Below are positions 1 to 6,340 of a DNA stretch of 11,799 nucleotides, piece by piece. The DNA is from Clostridiales bacterium UBA3680. Its GTDB lineage: Bacteria > Bacillota > Clostridia > Lachnospirales > CAG-274. The stretch spans positions 1-11,799 of the forward strand of contig DFJD01000079.1 of NCBI GenBank assembly GCA_002372875.1, read 5' to 3'. The notes under the pieces are model-generated. The model saw nothing but the letters and a program-made list of their open reading frames with translations. It did not search any database and was not told the origin of the DNA. Made by a program: the position numbers and the translations under genes. The stretch's first letter is position 1; each line of letters starts with the position of its first letter.

Positions 1-22
1 GCGGAATACGAATATCATTGAC
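1..22 (+). repeat. End of the dispersed element at the left edge
   Basis: Bases 1-22 are an exact inverted copy of 11536-11557; base 23 no longer matches. The rest of this copy would lie left of the window. The possible TTG start of the DUF5050 gene falls inside it. Confidence 0.8.
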
Positions 23-968
23 TGTGTTACTGTTTATAGTTACTTTATCTTTTTTTATCAGTTGCAGCAAATCTCACATTATTGTAAGTTATTATGGTAA
101 TACTATTGGAAACCTAAATAACGATGGATTGATCTGCGAATATAAGGATAATATATATTATACTAATCATATTGATAATGATCATTTATATAAAACAGAT
201 GGTATTATTAATAAAAAATTAAGTAGTACTTACGCATATAATATAAACGTTATAAATAATTATGTATACTATACAGCAGGTTCTCCGGGAAAGGTACATA
301 AGGTTAGGACAGACGGATTATTTGATACTACAATTATAACACAAGAAGTTTATTATTTAATTGTAACCGATAAATGTATTTTTTATCAATTATATAATAA
401 TAAAAGTGATGCTGTACAACTATATAAATCGGATCTTAATGGATTCGGTAAAAAATTAATTTTAAATGGCATAGATGAATTTATAGTTTATAAAGACAAT
501 ATTTACTACATTAATAATTATGATAATGATAAATTGTATGTTATGAATATAAACGATGGCAATAAAATTAAATTACTTAATATGTCTATTTTGAGTTTAT
601 CTATATGGAATAATAACTTGTATTTTACTACAAAAGAAAACTTTATATTTGATACAGATAATTTATCAAGTAAATTATACGCCTTAAATATTGATACAAA
701 TGATGTCACCTTCATAACTAATACTTACTGTGAAAATATTAATATATACAATAATTACTTGTTTTATAGAAACCAAAGTGATAAAGGGTCTTTATATAAA
801 ATGAATTTGTCCACAAATGAAAATATCAAACTAGTAGAAGGCAACATTACTACTATTAATATATATGGGGGTACAATCACTTATAGGTATGTTACTGAAG
901 AGAACGGTAAAGAGGGATTTTATAAATGTGACATTGATGGAAATAATGAAGAAAAATTTTTACAATAA
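18..968 (+). CDS. Predicted lipoprotein of DUF5050 type, 5' end uncertain
   Basis: The product from TTG at 18 is 316 residues. A hydrophobic stretch (residues 3-14) runs into FISC, with Cys16 as the likely lipidated residue, so the mature protein should sit on the outer membrane face. The rest is a string of about 40-residue blocks with patterns such as NNYVYYT, DNIYYINN and LYKMNLSTN. This is typical of DUF5050 proteins, which are predicted to fold as beta-propellers; the ligand is unknown. The start is doubtful. The frame stays open to the window edge, no ribosome binding site is visible before TTG18 or GTG24, and the usual lysines before the signal helix are missing. Bases 1-22 belong to a repeat found again at 11536-11557, so the native 5' end may have been replaced or the gene may begin outside the window. 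The gene is visibly richer in A+T than the minus-strand genes, which suggests a separate origin. It is convergent with the transport genes and has no evident link to them. Confidence 0.7.
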   Translation: MTVLLFIVTLSFFISCSKSHIIVSYYGNTIGNLNNDGLICEYKDNIYYTNHIDNDHLYKTDGIINKKLSSTYAYNINVINNYVYYTAGSPGKVHKVRTDGLFDTTIITQEVYYLIVTDKCIFYQLYNNKSDAVQLYKSDLNGFGKKLILNGIDEFIVYKDNIYYINNYDNDKLYVMNINDGNKIKLLNMSILSLSIWNNNLYFTTKENFIFDTDNLSSKLYALNIDTNDVTFITNTYCENINIYNNYLFYRNQSDKGSLYKMNLSTNENIKLVEGNITTINIYGGTITYRYVTEENGKEGFYKCDIDGNNEEKFLQ

Positions 969-1066
969 ATCACTTAAACTTCCTACACCGAAATTAGTTT
1001 CAAACCTCGATAAATACTAAAAAATACAATAAAAAAATGCATAGTCTAGTTTGTTAAATCATATTG

Positions 1067-1125
1067 CCAACAGAAAAATGTTATGCATCGGCAACTGTTC
1101 CCCTACCCAAGGTGGGGAGGGGTTA
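1067..1125 (+). repeat. 59-bp dispersed repeat, copy A
   Basis: This block matches 1493-1551 in the same orientation with four mismatches in 59 bases. Its right part is a hairpin, cccctaccca (1100-1109), loop agg, tggggagggg (1113-1122), with one A.G mismatch in the stem. No T-run follows, so it is not a standard terminator. Confidence 0.85.
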
Positions 1126-1169
1126 GGGGTGAGGTTGTAAATTAGGACACACAGCAGAAAAACGAACCG

Positions 1170-1220
1170 CCAACGGCAATATGTTATGTGGCGACTATTC
1201 TCCAAATGAGTGGAGGTTAT
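1170..1220 (+). repeat. Degenerate copy of the 59-bp repeat
   Basis: It begins ccaacgg and continues with atgttatgtggcgac, recognisably the same as the start of the copies at 1067 and 1493. The GC-rich hairpin is replaced by a weaker one, ctcca (1200-1204), loop aatgag, tggag (1211-1215). It looks like an older, decayed copy. Confidence 0.5.
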
Positions 1221-1308
1221 ACTCCCATTTTGAATATATCTTGTTTGGTAGCTTCCGTTACATCGTATGGTTCTACCAATTCACCGCAATGACATGCAAC
1301 AGCAAAGT

Positions 1309-1330
1309 CGGCTTTTGCAAAGCAAAAGTG
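1309..1330 (+). repeat. Short hairpin shared with the right-end element
   Basis: cttttgc (1312-1318), loop aaa, gcaaaag (1322-1328). The same 7-bp stem flanked by cgg and tg occurs with loop gca at 11670-11686 and 11733-11749. This appears to be a fragment of the 63-bp unit found at the other end of the window. Confidence 0.6.
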
Positions 1331-1390
1331 ATAGAGCATTGTGTTGCCCCGATCCGGTGTCGAGGTTGTTACCTTTCAAAATTTGGTGTT

Positions 1391-1430
1391 TACAACCTCA
1401 CCCCCTGCCCCTCCCCACCTTGGGGAGGGG
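1391..1430 (-). repeat. Inverted copy of the GC-rich hairpin and flank
   Basis: cccctcccca (1408-1417), loop cct, tggggagggg (1421-1430) is the exact reverse complement of the hairpin at 1526-1548. The flank 1391-1407 (tacaacctcacccc...) is the reverse complement of the flank after copy A at about 1123-1139, with small differences. Copy A and this copy therefore form an imperfect long inverted repeat around 1140-1390. Confidence 0.8.
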
Positions 1431-1492
1431 AGAACGTATGTACTCCTCCGTTTTTTATTGAGGAAATTTTCGTGATACATTAAATCAAACCA

Positions 1493-1551
1493 CCAACAGG
1501 AAAATGTTATGTGTCGGCAACTGTTCCCCTCCCCAAGGTGGGGAGGGGTTA
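1493..1551 (+). repeat. 59-bp dispersed repeat, copy C
   Basis: Second good copy of the block at 1067-1125. Here the hairpin stem is perfect: cccctcccca (1526-1535), loop agg, tggggagggg (1539-1548). It lies just beyond the end of the convergent ATPase gene. It could hinder transcription from either side but has no U-tract on either strand. Confidence 0.85.
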
Positions 1552-1579
1552 TGCCATCGGGTCTTTTCCTTGTCTGCGA

Positions 1580-1626
1580 TAATATTATCTCAAATCTGCT
1601 TCAAGTGAATTGATCAGTGCTTCCTT
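1580..1626 (-). repeat. About 47-bp repeat overlapping the ATPase gene end
   Basis: About 47 bases match 9842-9889 in the same orientation with six substitutions and one single-base gap. The repeat extends 13 bases into the ATPase reading frame. On the minus strand its aggaagcactga supplies the last three codons (Arg-Lys-His) and the TGA stop. The copy at 9804-9889 is the longer version, with a matching opposite arm that is missing here. Confidence 0.75.
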
Positions 1627-2291
1627 AATTTTCCGCCGTCCATTTTGTAGACAACATCGGCATATTTTTCCGCCTGTGCCTCGTGTGTAACGAGCATAAC
1701 GGCAATACCCTCATCGGCTGTCTGTCTTAAAAGCTTAAGCACGGTTTCCGTGTTCTCATCGTCAAGGTCGCCTGTAGGTTCGTCGGCAAAAATCACCTTC
1801 GGCTGCATTATAAGCGCTCTTGCGATGGCCATTCTTCTTAACTCTCCGCCGGATAGCTCTTTTGGATATGCTTTTTCAAGTCCTTTCAATCCGACGGTTT
1901 CTATAAGCCGGTTTGCTCTTTGAGTTGTTTCCTCGCTTGCTTTTTTGTATAAAAGCACGGGCAGAAGGATGTTTTCAAGGGTATTCAAGCTTGCTATGCC
2001 CGTATGCCCCTGGGGAATTATGCCGAAATTTTCGTTTCTCAGCTTTGAAAGTTTTTTGTCGTTAAGAGAATACAGATCGGTATCTCCAAGGAAAACGTTT
2101 CCTTCCGAGGGAGCAAGCAGACCGCTCATTATATTCAAAAGCGTGCTTTTTCCGCTTCCCGACCTTCCCATAATTTCGGTTATCTTGCCCTGTTCAAGCT
2201 CAAAATCCGTTTTTTCCACGGCATGGAAATAATTTGCTTCCTTTGTTTCTCTGAAATATGACTTACTTATGTCTTTTCCGATGACCTTCAT
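1614..2291 (-). CDS. ABC transporter ATPase of the MacB/LolD type (second unit)
   Basis: A 225-residue cytoplasmic ATPase that should power the permease encoded just upstream. All motifs are present: Walker A GRSGSGKST (residues 42-50), Q-loop Gln94, signature LSGGELRR (146-153), Walker B VIFADEP (166-172) and switch His203. Length and motif pattern match the MacB/LolD/FtsE branch, which works with FtsX-like permeases rather than classical importers. The start at 2291 is preferred over the more upstream ATG at 2324 because a strong site, AGGGAGG, sits six bases before it, within the last codons of the permease gene. The stop codon of the permease ends one base before this start, so translation is coupled. 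The last residues RKH and the stop lie in a dispersed repeat. The substrate cannot be read from the sequence; the neighbours suggest metal or redox homeostasis. Confidence 0.92.
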   Translation of the reverse strand: MKVIGKDISKSYFRETKEANYFHAVEKTDFELEQGKITEIMGRSGSGKSTLLNIMSGLLAPSEGNVFLGDTDLYSLNDKKLSKLRNENFGIIPQGHTGIASLNTLENILLPVLLYKKASEETTQRANRLIETVGLKGLEKAYPKELSGGELRRMAIARALIMQPKVIFADEPTGDLDDENTETVLKLLRQTADEGIAVMLVTHEAQAEKYADVVYKMDGGKLRKH

Positions 2292-2292
2292 T

Positions 2293-3489
2293 TTATTCCT
2301 CCCTAAGTACCGTTCCGGCATCAACTTTGCTCGCTCTGTAAGCCGAAAGAGCAGCCGTTACGGGAGCAACGACGGCACACAGCAGCACAGTAAGCCCCGC
2401 ATAGCACATAAGTTCCTCGAAGGAGGGCAGAAGAAGGGGAAGACCGAGTTTTTTCTCTATCGCCTTTGAAAACATCGTAACGGCACCGCTTGAGAGCAAT
2501 ACTCCCAAACCTCCGCCCACAACACCGATGATGACCGCCTCGAAAAGTACGGTTTTTGCAAGGGATCTTTTGGAGGAGCCTATGACCCTGAGAATGGCAA
2601 ACTCCCTTTTCCTTTCGTTTATGACCATCGAAAAGGTGATAAGCAGCATGATAAGCACCACTACCCAGTTGGTTGCCACAAGCGCACTTACCACAAAGGA
2701 GAGCCTTTCAAGAGAGTCGCTTATACCCTCTATCATGCTTTGTGTTTTTACGGCTTCCACTCTTTTAACGTGAACATTTATATAGTCGGCGACTTTTTGT
2801 ATATCGTAGCCGTCTTTTACCTTTATCATAAGTGAAGAGATAAGTGTGTCGGGATCGGCTTTTGTAAGAACGTTTACACCCATCTCCTCAGAGGCTTTTA
2901 TAAGAGTTTTAATAGTGCTCTCGTTGCAATAAACGGCGTTGTCAAGCTCTGTTCCCGTTTCGTCAAGTTTTCCCGCAACATCGCAAACCACTCCGTAAAA
3001 TCTGAGCTGTTCACCCTCGAAAGCATTTACCTTGTGTCCGACTATTATCTGCTTATCTGCAAGAGTGCCGTTAAAGCTTTTTTCAAGCCAGGGTTTGACG
3101 GAAAAATCCGTATCGGGATCGAAACCTATTATCTGAATGGGCATCGAACAACAGTTTGCACCTATGGAGGCGAGAAAATACTGTGATGTCATTTTTTCGA
3201 TACCGTCGACCTTACTTACTTTTTCGGTAACCGATTTATCCATGTAGAAATATCCGGGCACACCTTGTAAAAGTATTGATTGAAGGCCTTGCTGCGCATT
3301 TCGCGGCACGACTATTATATCCGCTCCGAGCCTTGAATTCAGAGAGTCAATGCCGCCTTGAAGGCTTTTTATTATAAGTGTGCCCGCAAAGGCGGAAAAT
3401 GAAAGAAATACGGTCATAAGAAGAAGCATTCCCGTTCTTACGGGGTGCTTCAAAACGTTTTTAAATGGTAGCTGATTTATACTGTTCAT
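2293..3489 (-). CDS. MacB/FtsX-family ABC permease with exposed Cys-Cys
   Basis: A 398-residue membrane protein from the ATG at 3489. That start is chosen over the ATG at 3501 because GGAG lies six bases before it and overlaps the upstream ATG. Layout: one membrane helix (about residues 20-41), a large extracytoplasmic domain (about 45-260), then three helices (about 270-290, 316-338 and 364-384). The FtsX-type signature ERKREFAILRVIG (292-304) follows the second helix. A Cys-Cys pair (113-114, in GANCCS) lies in the outer domain with a third cysteine nearby (Cys169), which could bind metal or form a disulfide. It forms its own promoter-driven pair with the ATPase that follows. It resembles the two permeases of the iron operon in plan but is a separate paralogue with little visible sequence identity. 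Export or remodelling rather than import is possible for this family. Confidence 0.9.
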   Translation of the reverse strand: MNSINQLPFKNVLKHPVRTGMLLLMTVFLSFSAFAGTLIIKSLQGGIDSLNSRLGADIIVVPRNAQQGLQSILLQGVPGYFYMDKSVTEKVSKVDGIEKMTSQYFLASIGANCCSMPIQIIGFDPDTDFSVKPWLEKSFNGTLADKQIIVGHKVNAFEGEQLRFYGVVCDVAGKLDETGTELDNAVYCNESTIKTLIKASEEMGVNVLTKADPDTLISSLMIKVKDGYDIQKVADYINVHVKRVEAVKTQSMIEGISDSLERLSFVVSALVATNWVVVLIMLLITFSMVINERKREFAILRVIGSSKRSLAKTVLFEAVIIGVVGGGLGVLLSSGAVTMFSKAIEKKLGLPLLLPSFEELMCYAGLTVLLCAVVAPVTAALSAYRASKVDAGTVLREE

Positions 3490-3512
3490 TTTAGTCTCCA
3501 TTATTTACTTAG

Positions 3513-3536
3513 ATTTTTCCAATGATTTTTCCAATG
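3513..3536. repeat. Two tandem 12-bp repeats at the start of transcription
   Basis: The unit atttttccaatg occurs twice in a row (3513-3524, 3525-3536) and the first three bases of a third unit follow. It abuts the -10 box of the minus-strand promoter and covers the expected transcription start. This makes it a candidate regulator site, but no known operator is recognised. Confidence 0.6.
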
Positions 3537-3565
3537 ATTATATTACAAAACCGATAGGAATGCAA
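3537..3565 (-). promoter_or_regulatory. Promoter of the second permease/ATPase unit
   Basis: On the minus strand, TTGCAT (3560-3565) and TATAAT (3537-3542) are separated by exactly 17 bases, a near-consensus housekeeping promoter. Start of transcription is expected near 3530, giving a leader of roughly 40 bases before the permease ATG at 3489. The two boxes are identical to those of the FTR1 promoter. Confidence 0.8.
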
Positions 3566-3588
3566 GGGTATAATCCAAATAAAGAGGT

Positions 3589-3609
3589 CCCTCGCTTCAA
3601 AAGCGAGGG
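3589..3609. repeat. 9-bp hairpin with 3-base loop between the two units
   Basis: ccctcgctt (3589-3597), loop caa, aagcgaggg (3601-3609). A structurally equal hairpin (9-bp stem, 3-base loop, the same inner CGCTT/AAGCG) is at 11778-11798, with a compensated change at the fourth stem pair. On the minus strand it is followed by acctctttattt, so it may also end transcription of the iron operon, though the U-tract is poor. Confidence 0.7.
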
Positions 3610-3647
3610 GATGAATTAAAAAATATTGACTGCTTTCGATATGTGCT

Positions 3648-4076
3648 CTACAACAGCTCTCCGATTTCCGATCGGGAGATTTTTTTGTATTGACCGAGGT
3701 TTTTTACGATCTCAATGTCGATATATTTTTCACTTATCACGAACACATCATATTTTCCCGATATAAGTCTGGATCTGAACATTATGTCGGGATATTTTTT
3801 AAAAACGATATCCTCCCCGTCGCTTAGCAGGGGAGAGATATCGTTTTCTTCGGAAAGGGAGACCGTCATTTTTCCCTTAATGCCGTTTTCATCGAAAACA
3901 ACACCATCGTGGTACTTTGACACTCCTATAATAAACATATCATCATCGCTTTGTGTTACCTCTTTTTTTGTTGCCGAGGATAGGGCATCAAGAAAAGAGG
4001 GAGGATCGCTTATAAGAATACCGCAAACCGTAATAAAGCAGATGGTCAAAACAGCCGTAACAATGGGCTTTATCAT
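3648..4076 (-). CDS. Small membrane-anchored protein of unknown function
   Basis: A 142-residue product that I do not recognise. An N-terminal hydrophobic segment (about residues 5-24, with Cys13 and Cys19) acts as signal anchor or signal peptide; the rest should face outward. The C-terminal part (about 80-135) alternates strands and helices, with GEDIVFKKYPDI and GKYDVFVISE. This faintly recalls the second lobe of solute-binding proteins, but that is only a resemblance. The start at 4076 gives an ATGA overlap with the stop of the FMN-protein gene and has aggcgg before it; the more upstream ATG at 4112 has no such support. It is the last gene of the iron operon. In Campylobacter P19 loci this position holds thioredoxin-like genes, but no CxxC is present here, so it is not a thioredoxin. 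Confidence 0.75.
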   Translation of the reverse strand: MIKPIVTAVLTICFITVCGILISDPPSFLDALSSATKKEVTQSDDDMFIIGVSKYHDGVVFDENGIKGKMTVSLSEENDISPLLSDGEDIVFKKYPDIMFRSRLISGKYDVFVISEKYIDIEIVKNLGQYKKISRSEIGELL

Positions 4077-4492
4077 TTTGCTTCCGCCTTTGAAAGGGCT
4101 ATATCCACACATTCGGTAAATTGATCGTATGAAAGGGTGGCTCCGCTTACAGCCTCGACCGCACCTAAGTCTCCCGTTTCAAGAAATTTCTGTCTGTAGC
4201 CCTCGGCAGCTTCCATAGCCGCCTGAGCTTTGTTATAATAGTCTTGATTGGCTATTTTTCCGTCTTGCTTTCCGTAGTCGGCATCCTTGAGCTTTCCGCC
4301 TTTTTCGTAGGATTTAAAATCAACTGCGGTTATTTTATTATCCTCACCTATTGTAAGTTCAACAACGGCATAATCTCCGTCTTCGTTTTCGGCACATTCT
4401 CCCGTGTATGTTCCGGGAGTGTAGTTTCCCGCGGCGGAACAGCCCGTAGAGAGCATGAATAATACTATGGGCATGATTATTTTATTTTTCAT
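4073..4492 (-). CDS. FMN-binding-domain lipoprotein (covalent flavin carrier)
   Basis: A 139-residue lipoprotein. The signal peptide ends in LSTGC, with Cys18 as the expected lipidation site. The remainder is one FMN-binding domain (PF04205 type): GTYTGECAENEDGDYAVVELTIG (split here only by position, residues 27-49), a basic/acidic middle, and the flavinylation motif SGAT at 116-119. In this family the transferase ApbE links FMN through a phosphoester to that threonine (Thr119). No apbE gene is in the window. Such proteins carry electrons outside the membrane. The gene overlaps the ATPase end by 11 bases and has GGGAGG eight to nine bases before its ATG, within the ATPase coding region. Its place in a P19-type iron operon suggests it passes electrons to iron or to the P19/DUF2318 proteins; that role is inference. 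Confidence 0.88.
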   Translation of the reverse strand: MKNKIIMPIVLFMLSTGCSAAGNYTPGTYTGECAENEDGDYAVVELTIGEDNKITAVDFKSYEKGGKLKDADYGKQDGKIANQDYYNKAQAAMEAAEGYRQKFLETGDLGAVEAVSGATLSYDQFTECVDIALSKAEAK

Positions 4493-5150
4493 TGTTTATT
4501 ACCTCCCTTGCAACCTTTCCGTGCTCAAGCACTATGGTTTTTTGCGCGACCTCGGCAACCTCGGGGTCGTGAGTTACCACTATAAGGGTACTGCCGTCTT
4601 TATGAAGCTGTCGAAAAATATCTATCACCATATTTTCGTTGGCCTCGTCAAGGTTTCCCGTAGGTTCGTCGGCAAGTATTATTTCGGGATAGTTTATAAG
4701 CGCCCTTGCTATACACACTCTTTGCTGTTCTCCTCCCGAGAGCTGTGCGGGAAGGTGCTTTGCCCTGTCGGCAAGACCCACTCTTTCAAGAGCCTCCATA
4801 GCTTCTTTTTCGTCGGGAATGGAATGATAGTACTGAGCCACCATTACATTTTCAAGCGCCGTCAAATAATTTACAAGGTGAAATTGTTGAAATATAAGTC
4901 CTATTTTATCTCTTCTTATTTGTGTAAGACTTTTGGAACTTTCTTTTGAAATATCCTTTCCGTCAAGTATGACCTGACCGAGGGTGGGCTTGTCCATGGC
5001 ACCTATAATATTCATCATTGTGCTTTTGCCCGAGCCCGAAGGCCCCATTATGGCAAGCCAATCACCTTTTTCCACCTTCAGGCTCACATTGTCAAGTGCT
5101 TTCAGGCTGCCGTATATTTTCGATATATTTTTAACTTCCAATAAACTCAT
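4482..5150 (-). CDS. ABC transporter ATPase of the iron operon
   Basis: A 222-residue cytoplasmic ATPase of the MacB/LolD branch. Motifs: Walker A GPSGSGKST (36-44), Q-loop FQQF (Gln88/89), signature LSGGEQQR (137-144), Walker B IILADEP (157-163), D-loop NLDEAN and switch His194. It lies seven bases after the second permease gene. GGGAG in the permease end serves as its binding site at a rather long distance. It corresponds in position and type to Cj1663 of the Campylobacter P19 locus and should drive the two permeases encoded before it. Whether those act on iron directly or on a partner protein is not settled by the sequence. Confidence 0.93.
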   Translation of the reverse strand: MSLLEVKNISKIYGSLKALDNVSLKVEKGDWLAIMGPSGSGKSTMMNIIGAMDKPTLGQVILDGKDISKESSKSLTQIRRDKIGLIFQQFHLVNYLTALENVMVAQYYHSIPDEKEAMEALERVGLADRAKHLPAQLSGGEQQRVCIARALINYPEIILADEPTGNLDEANENMVIDIFRQLHKDGSTLIVVTHDPEVAEVAQKTIVLEHGKVAREVINNEK

Positions 5151-5157
5151 TGTATCG

Positions 5158-6327
5158 TCACTCTCCCTTAAGTACTATTGCCGGGTCTACGTCGGTCGCG
5201 CTTCTTACCGGAAGAATACAGGCAAGAGCCGTTACAAGCACCGAAACCGCCATTGTTACGGGCACAAGCAATATTTTGAAATCTATTGAGGAATTGAATA
5301 CATTCATGCTTACATATCTTGCAAAGGCGTAACCCATAGCCGAACCCAAAAGACCTCCAAAACCGCCCAAAAGAAGACCTTCGCCCATAAATTCAAGAAT
5401 TATGCTTGAATTGGGAGCACCTAACGCCTTTCTTAGGCCTATTTCCTTTCTTCTTTCGGTAACGACCGCCGTCATTGTGGTCGCCACGCATACCATTGTA
5501 AGGGCAAGCACTACGCTCGTTACAAGGAAAACAAGGGCTTGCAGTTTTGTCAGTACGGAAGCCTCGGAGGAGGCTACTTTTTTAACAAGTTTGGGCGCTA
5601 TTTTATCGGAGGCGGTTTTTGAAAGGTAATCCTTAAGACCTTCCGCGCTTGTGTTTACGGACAATTCCGCAAGGTCTATGCCGCCGAGTTCACCCGTAAG
5701 TTCGTTTAGTACCGACATATCCGTGTAGATATATTTTTCCTCGTTTCCTCCTGTCTCAAGTATTCCCGAAACCGAAAGGGAAAGTGTGGAATCGGCATTT
5801 TTTGCCTGTTCGTCGGTCTGCTCTTTTGAAAGGTCGGTAACCTCCTTTGAGTAGGTTACGGTAAAACTGTCTCCCGTTTTGGCATCGAGAATTTGGGCAA
5901 TTTCCTTCCCCATAAGCATTTGTGTGCTGTCTGTGGGATATTCCCCTTCTATATGCCAGTAGGGACTTGTAAGTTTTGTAGCTTCGATATCCGTGCCCGC
6001 AAGCATTATAGGTTGTTCGTTTATTCTTACGGTTTCATATCTGTAGGGGGTAAAGCCTATAAGCTCATCCTTTTTTATTTTGCTTATTCCCTCTTTGATA
6101 TCCTCCATGGTTACGGGGTCGTCGTTTGAGGCAGGCAAAAAAAGCATGTTGGCGCCGTAGTTTCTCATCTGTGCACCCATTTGACGGGGGACATCATAGT
6201 ATATGGTAACAAGACCCGATAAAATTGTAGCACCTATTGCAATGGCAAGCAGTGCTACCAGCATTCTTGAACGGCGTCTGAAAAGAGATGCCGTTATCAT
6301 TCTTAAGAACATCTTTTGTTTTTTCAT
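5158..6327 (-). CDS. MacB/FtsX-family ABC permease, second of operon
   Basis: A 389-residue membrane protein. Membrane helix about 22-44, extracytoplasmic domain about 45-262, then helices at about 264-287, 313-335 and 353-374. The signature TERRKEIGLRKALGA (290-304) follows the second helix, as usual in FtsX-like permeases. It corresponds to Cj1662 of the P19 locus. AAGGAAGG precedes the ATG, and the gene starts 13 bases after the previous one. It shares the conserved N-terminal phrase RNYGANMLFLP with the first permease (KAYGANIRVVP), so the two probably form a heterodimer with the ATPase at 4482-5150. The substrate is not known; the operon points to iron. Confidence 0.92.
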   Translation of the reverse strand: MKKQKMFLRMITASLFRRRSRMLVALLAIAIGATILSGLVTIYYDVPRQMGAQMRNYGANMLFLPASNDDPVTMEDIKEGISKIKKDELIGFTPYRYETVRINEQPIMLAGTDIEATKLTSPYWHIEGEYPTDSTQMLMGKEIAQILDAKTGDSFTVTYSKEVTDLSKEQTDEQAKNADSTLSLSVSGILETGGNEEKYIYTDMSVLNELTGELGGIDLAELSVNTSAEGLKDYLSKTASDKIAPKLVKKVASSEASVLTKLQALVFLVTSVVLALTMVCVATTMTAVVTERRKEIGLRKALGAPNSSIILEFMGEGLLLGGFGGLLGSAMGYAFARYVSMNVFNSSIDFKILLVPVTMAVSVLVTALACILPVRSATDVDPAIVLKGE

Positions 6328-6340
6328 TTTTTCGCCTTCC

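Larger units (their letters stand above)
969..1613. other. Non-coding gap filled with hairpin repeats
   Basis: No believable gene lies between the two convergent transcription units. Bases 969-1060 are plain AT-rich sequence without a clear terminator. From 1067 on the gap holds two near-identical 59-bp copies, a degenerate third copy, three GC-rich hairpins, a short cttttgc/gcaaaag hairpin and part of a repeat that runs into the ATPase gene. The open frame at 1181-1483 crosses these repeats and has no start signal, so it is not called. Confidence 0.75.

Noticed and set aside
1181..1483. Plus-strand open frame of 100 residues in the repeat-rich gap
   Set aside because: It reads through the GC-rich hairpin repeats, has no ribosome binding site, and its Pro/Gly/Trp-rich tail comes from the hairpin sequence. 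The product looks like no real protein.
1067..1626. Insertion sequence or complete transposon
   Set aside because: No transposase frame or remnant can be seen near any of the repeats, so they are listed only as non-autonomous repeats.
3589..3609. Standard Rho-independent terminator
   Set aside because: The stem is strong but no run of T follows directly on either strand, and the same hairpin occurs elsewhere as part of a repeat. Kept as a repeat with a possible terminator role.
4455..4949. Plus-strand open frame of 164 residues opposite the ATPase
   Set aside because: It is antisense to a complete ATPase with all motifs; treated as a shadow frame.
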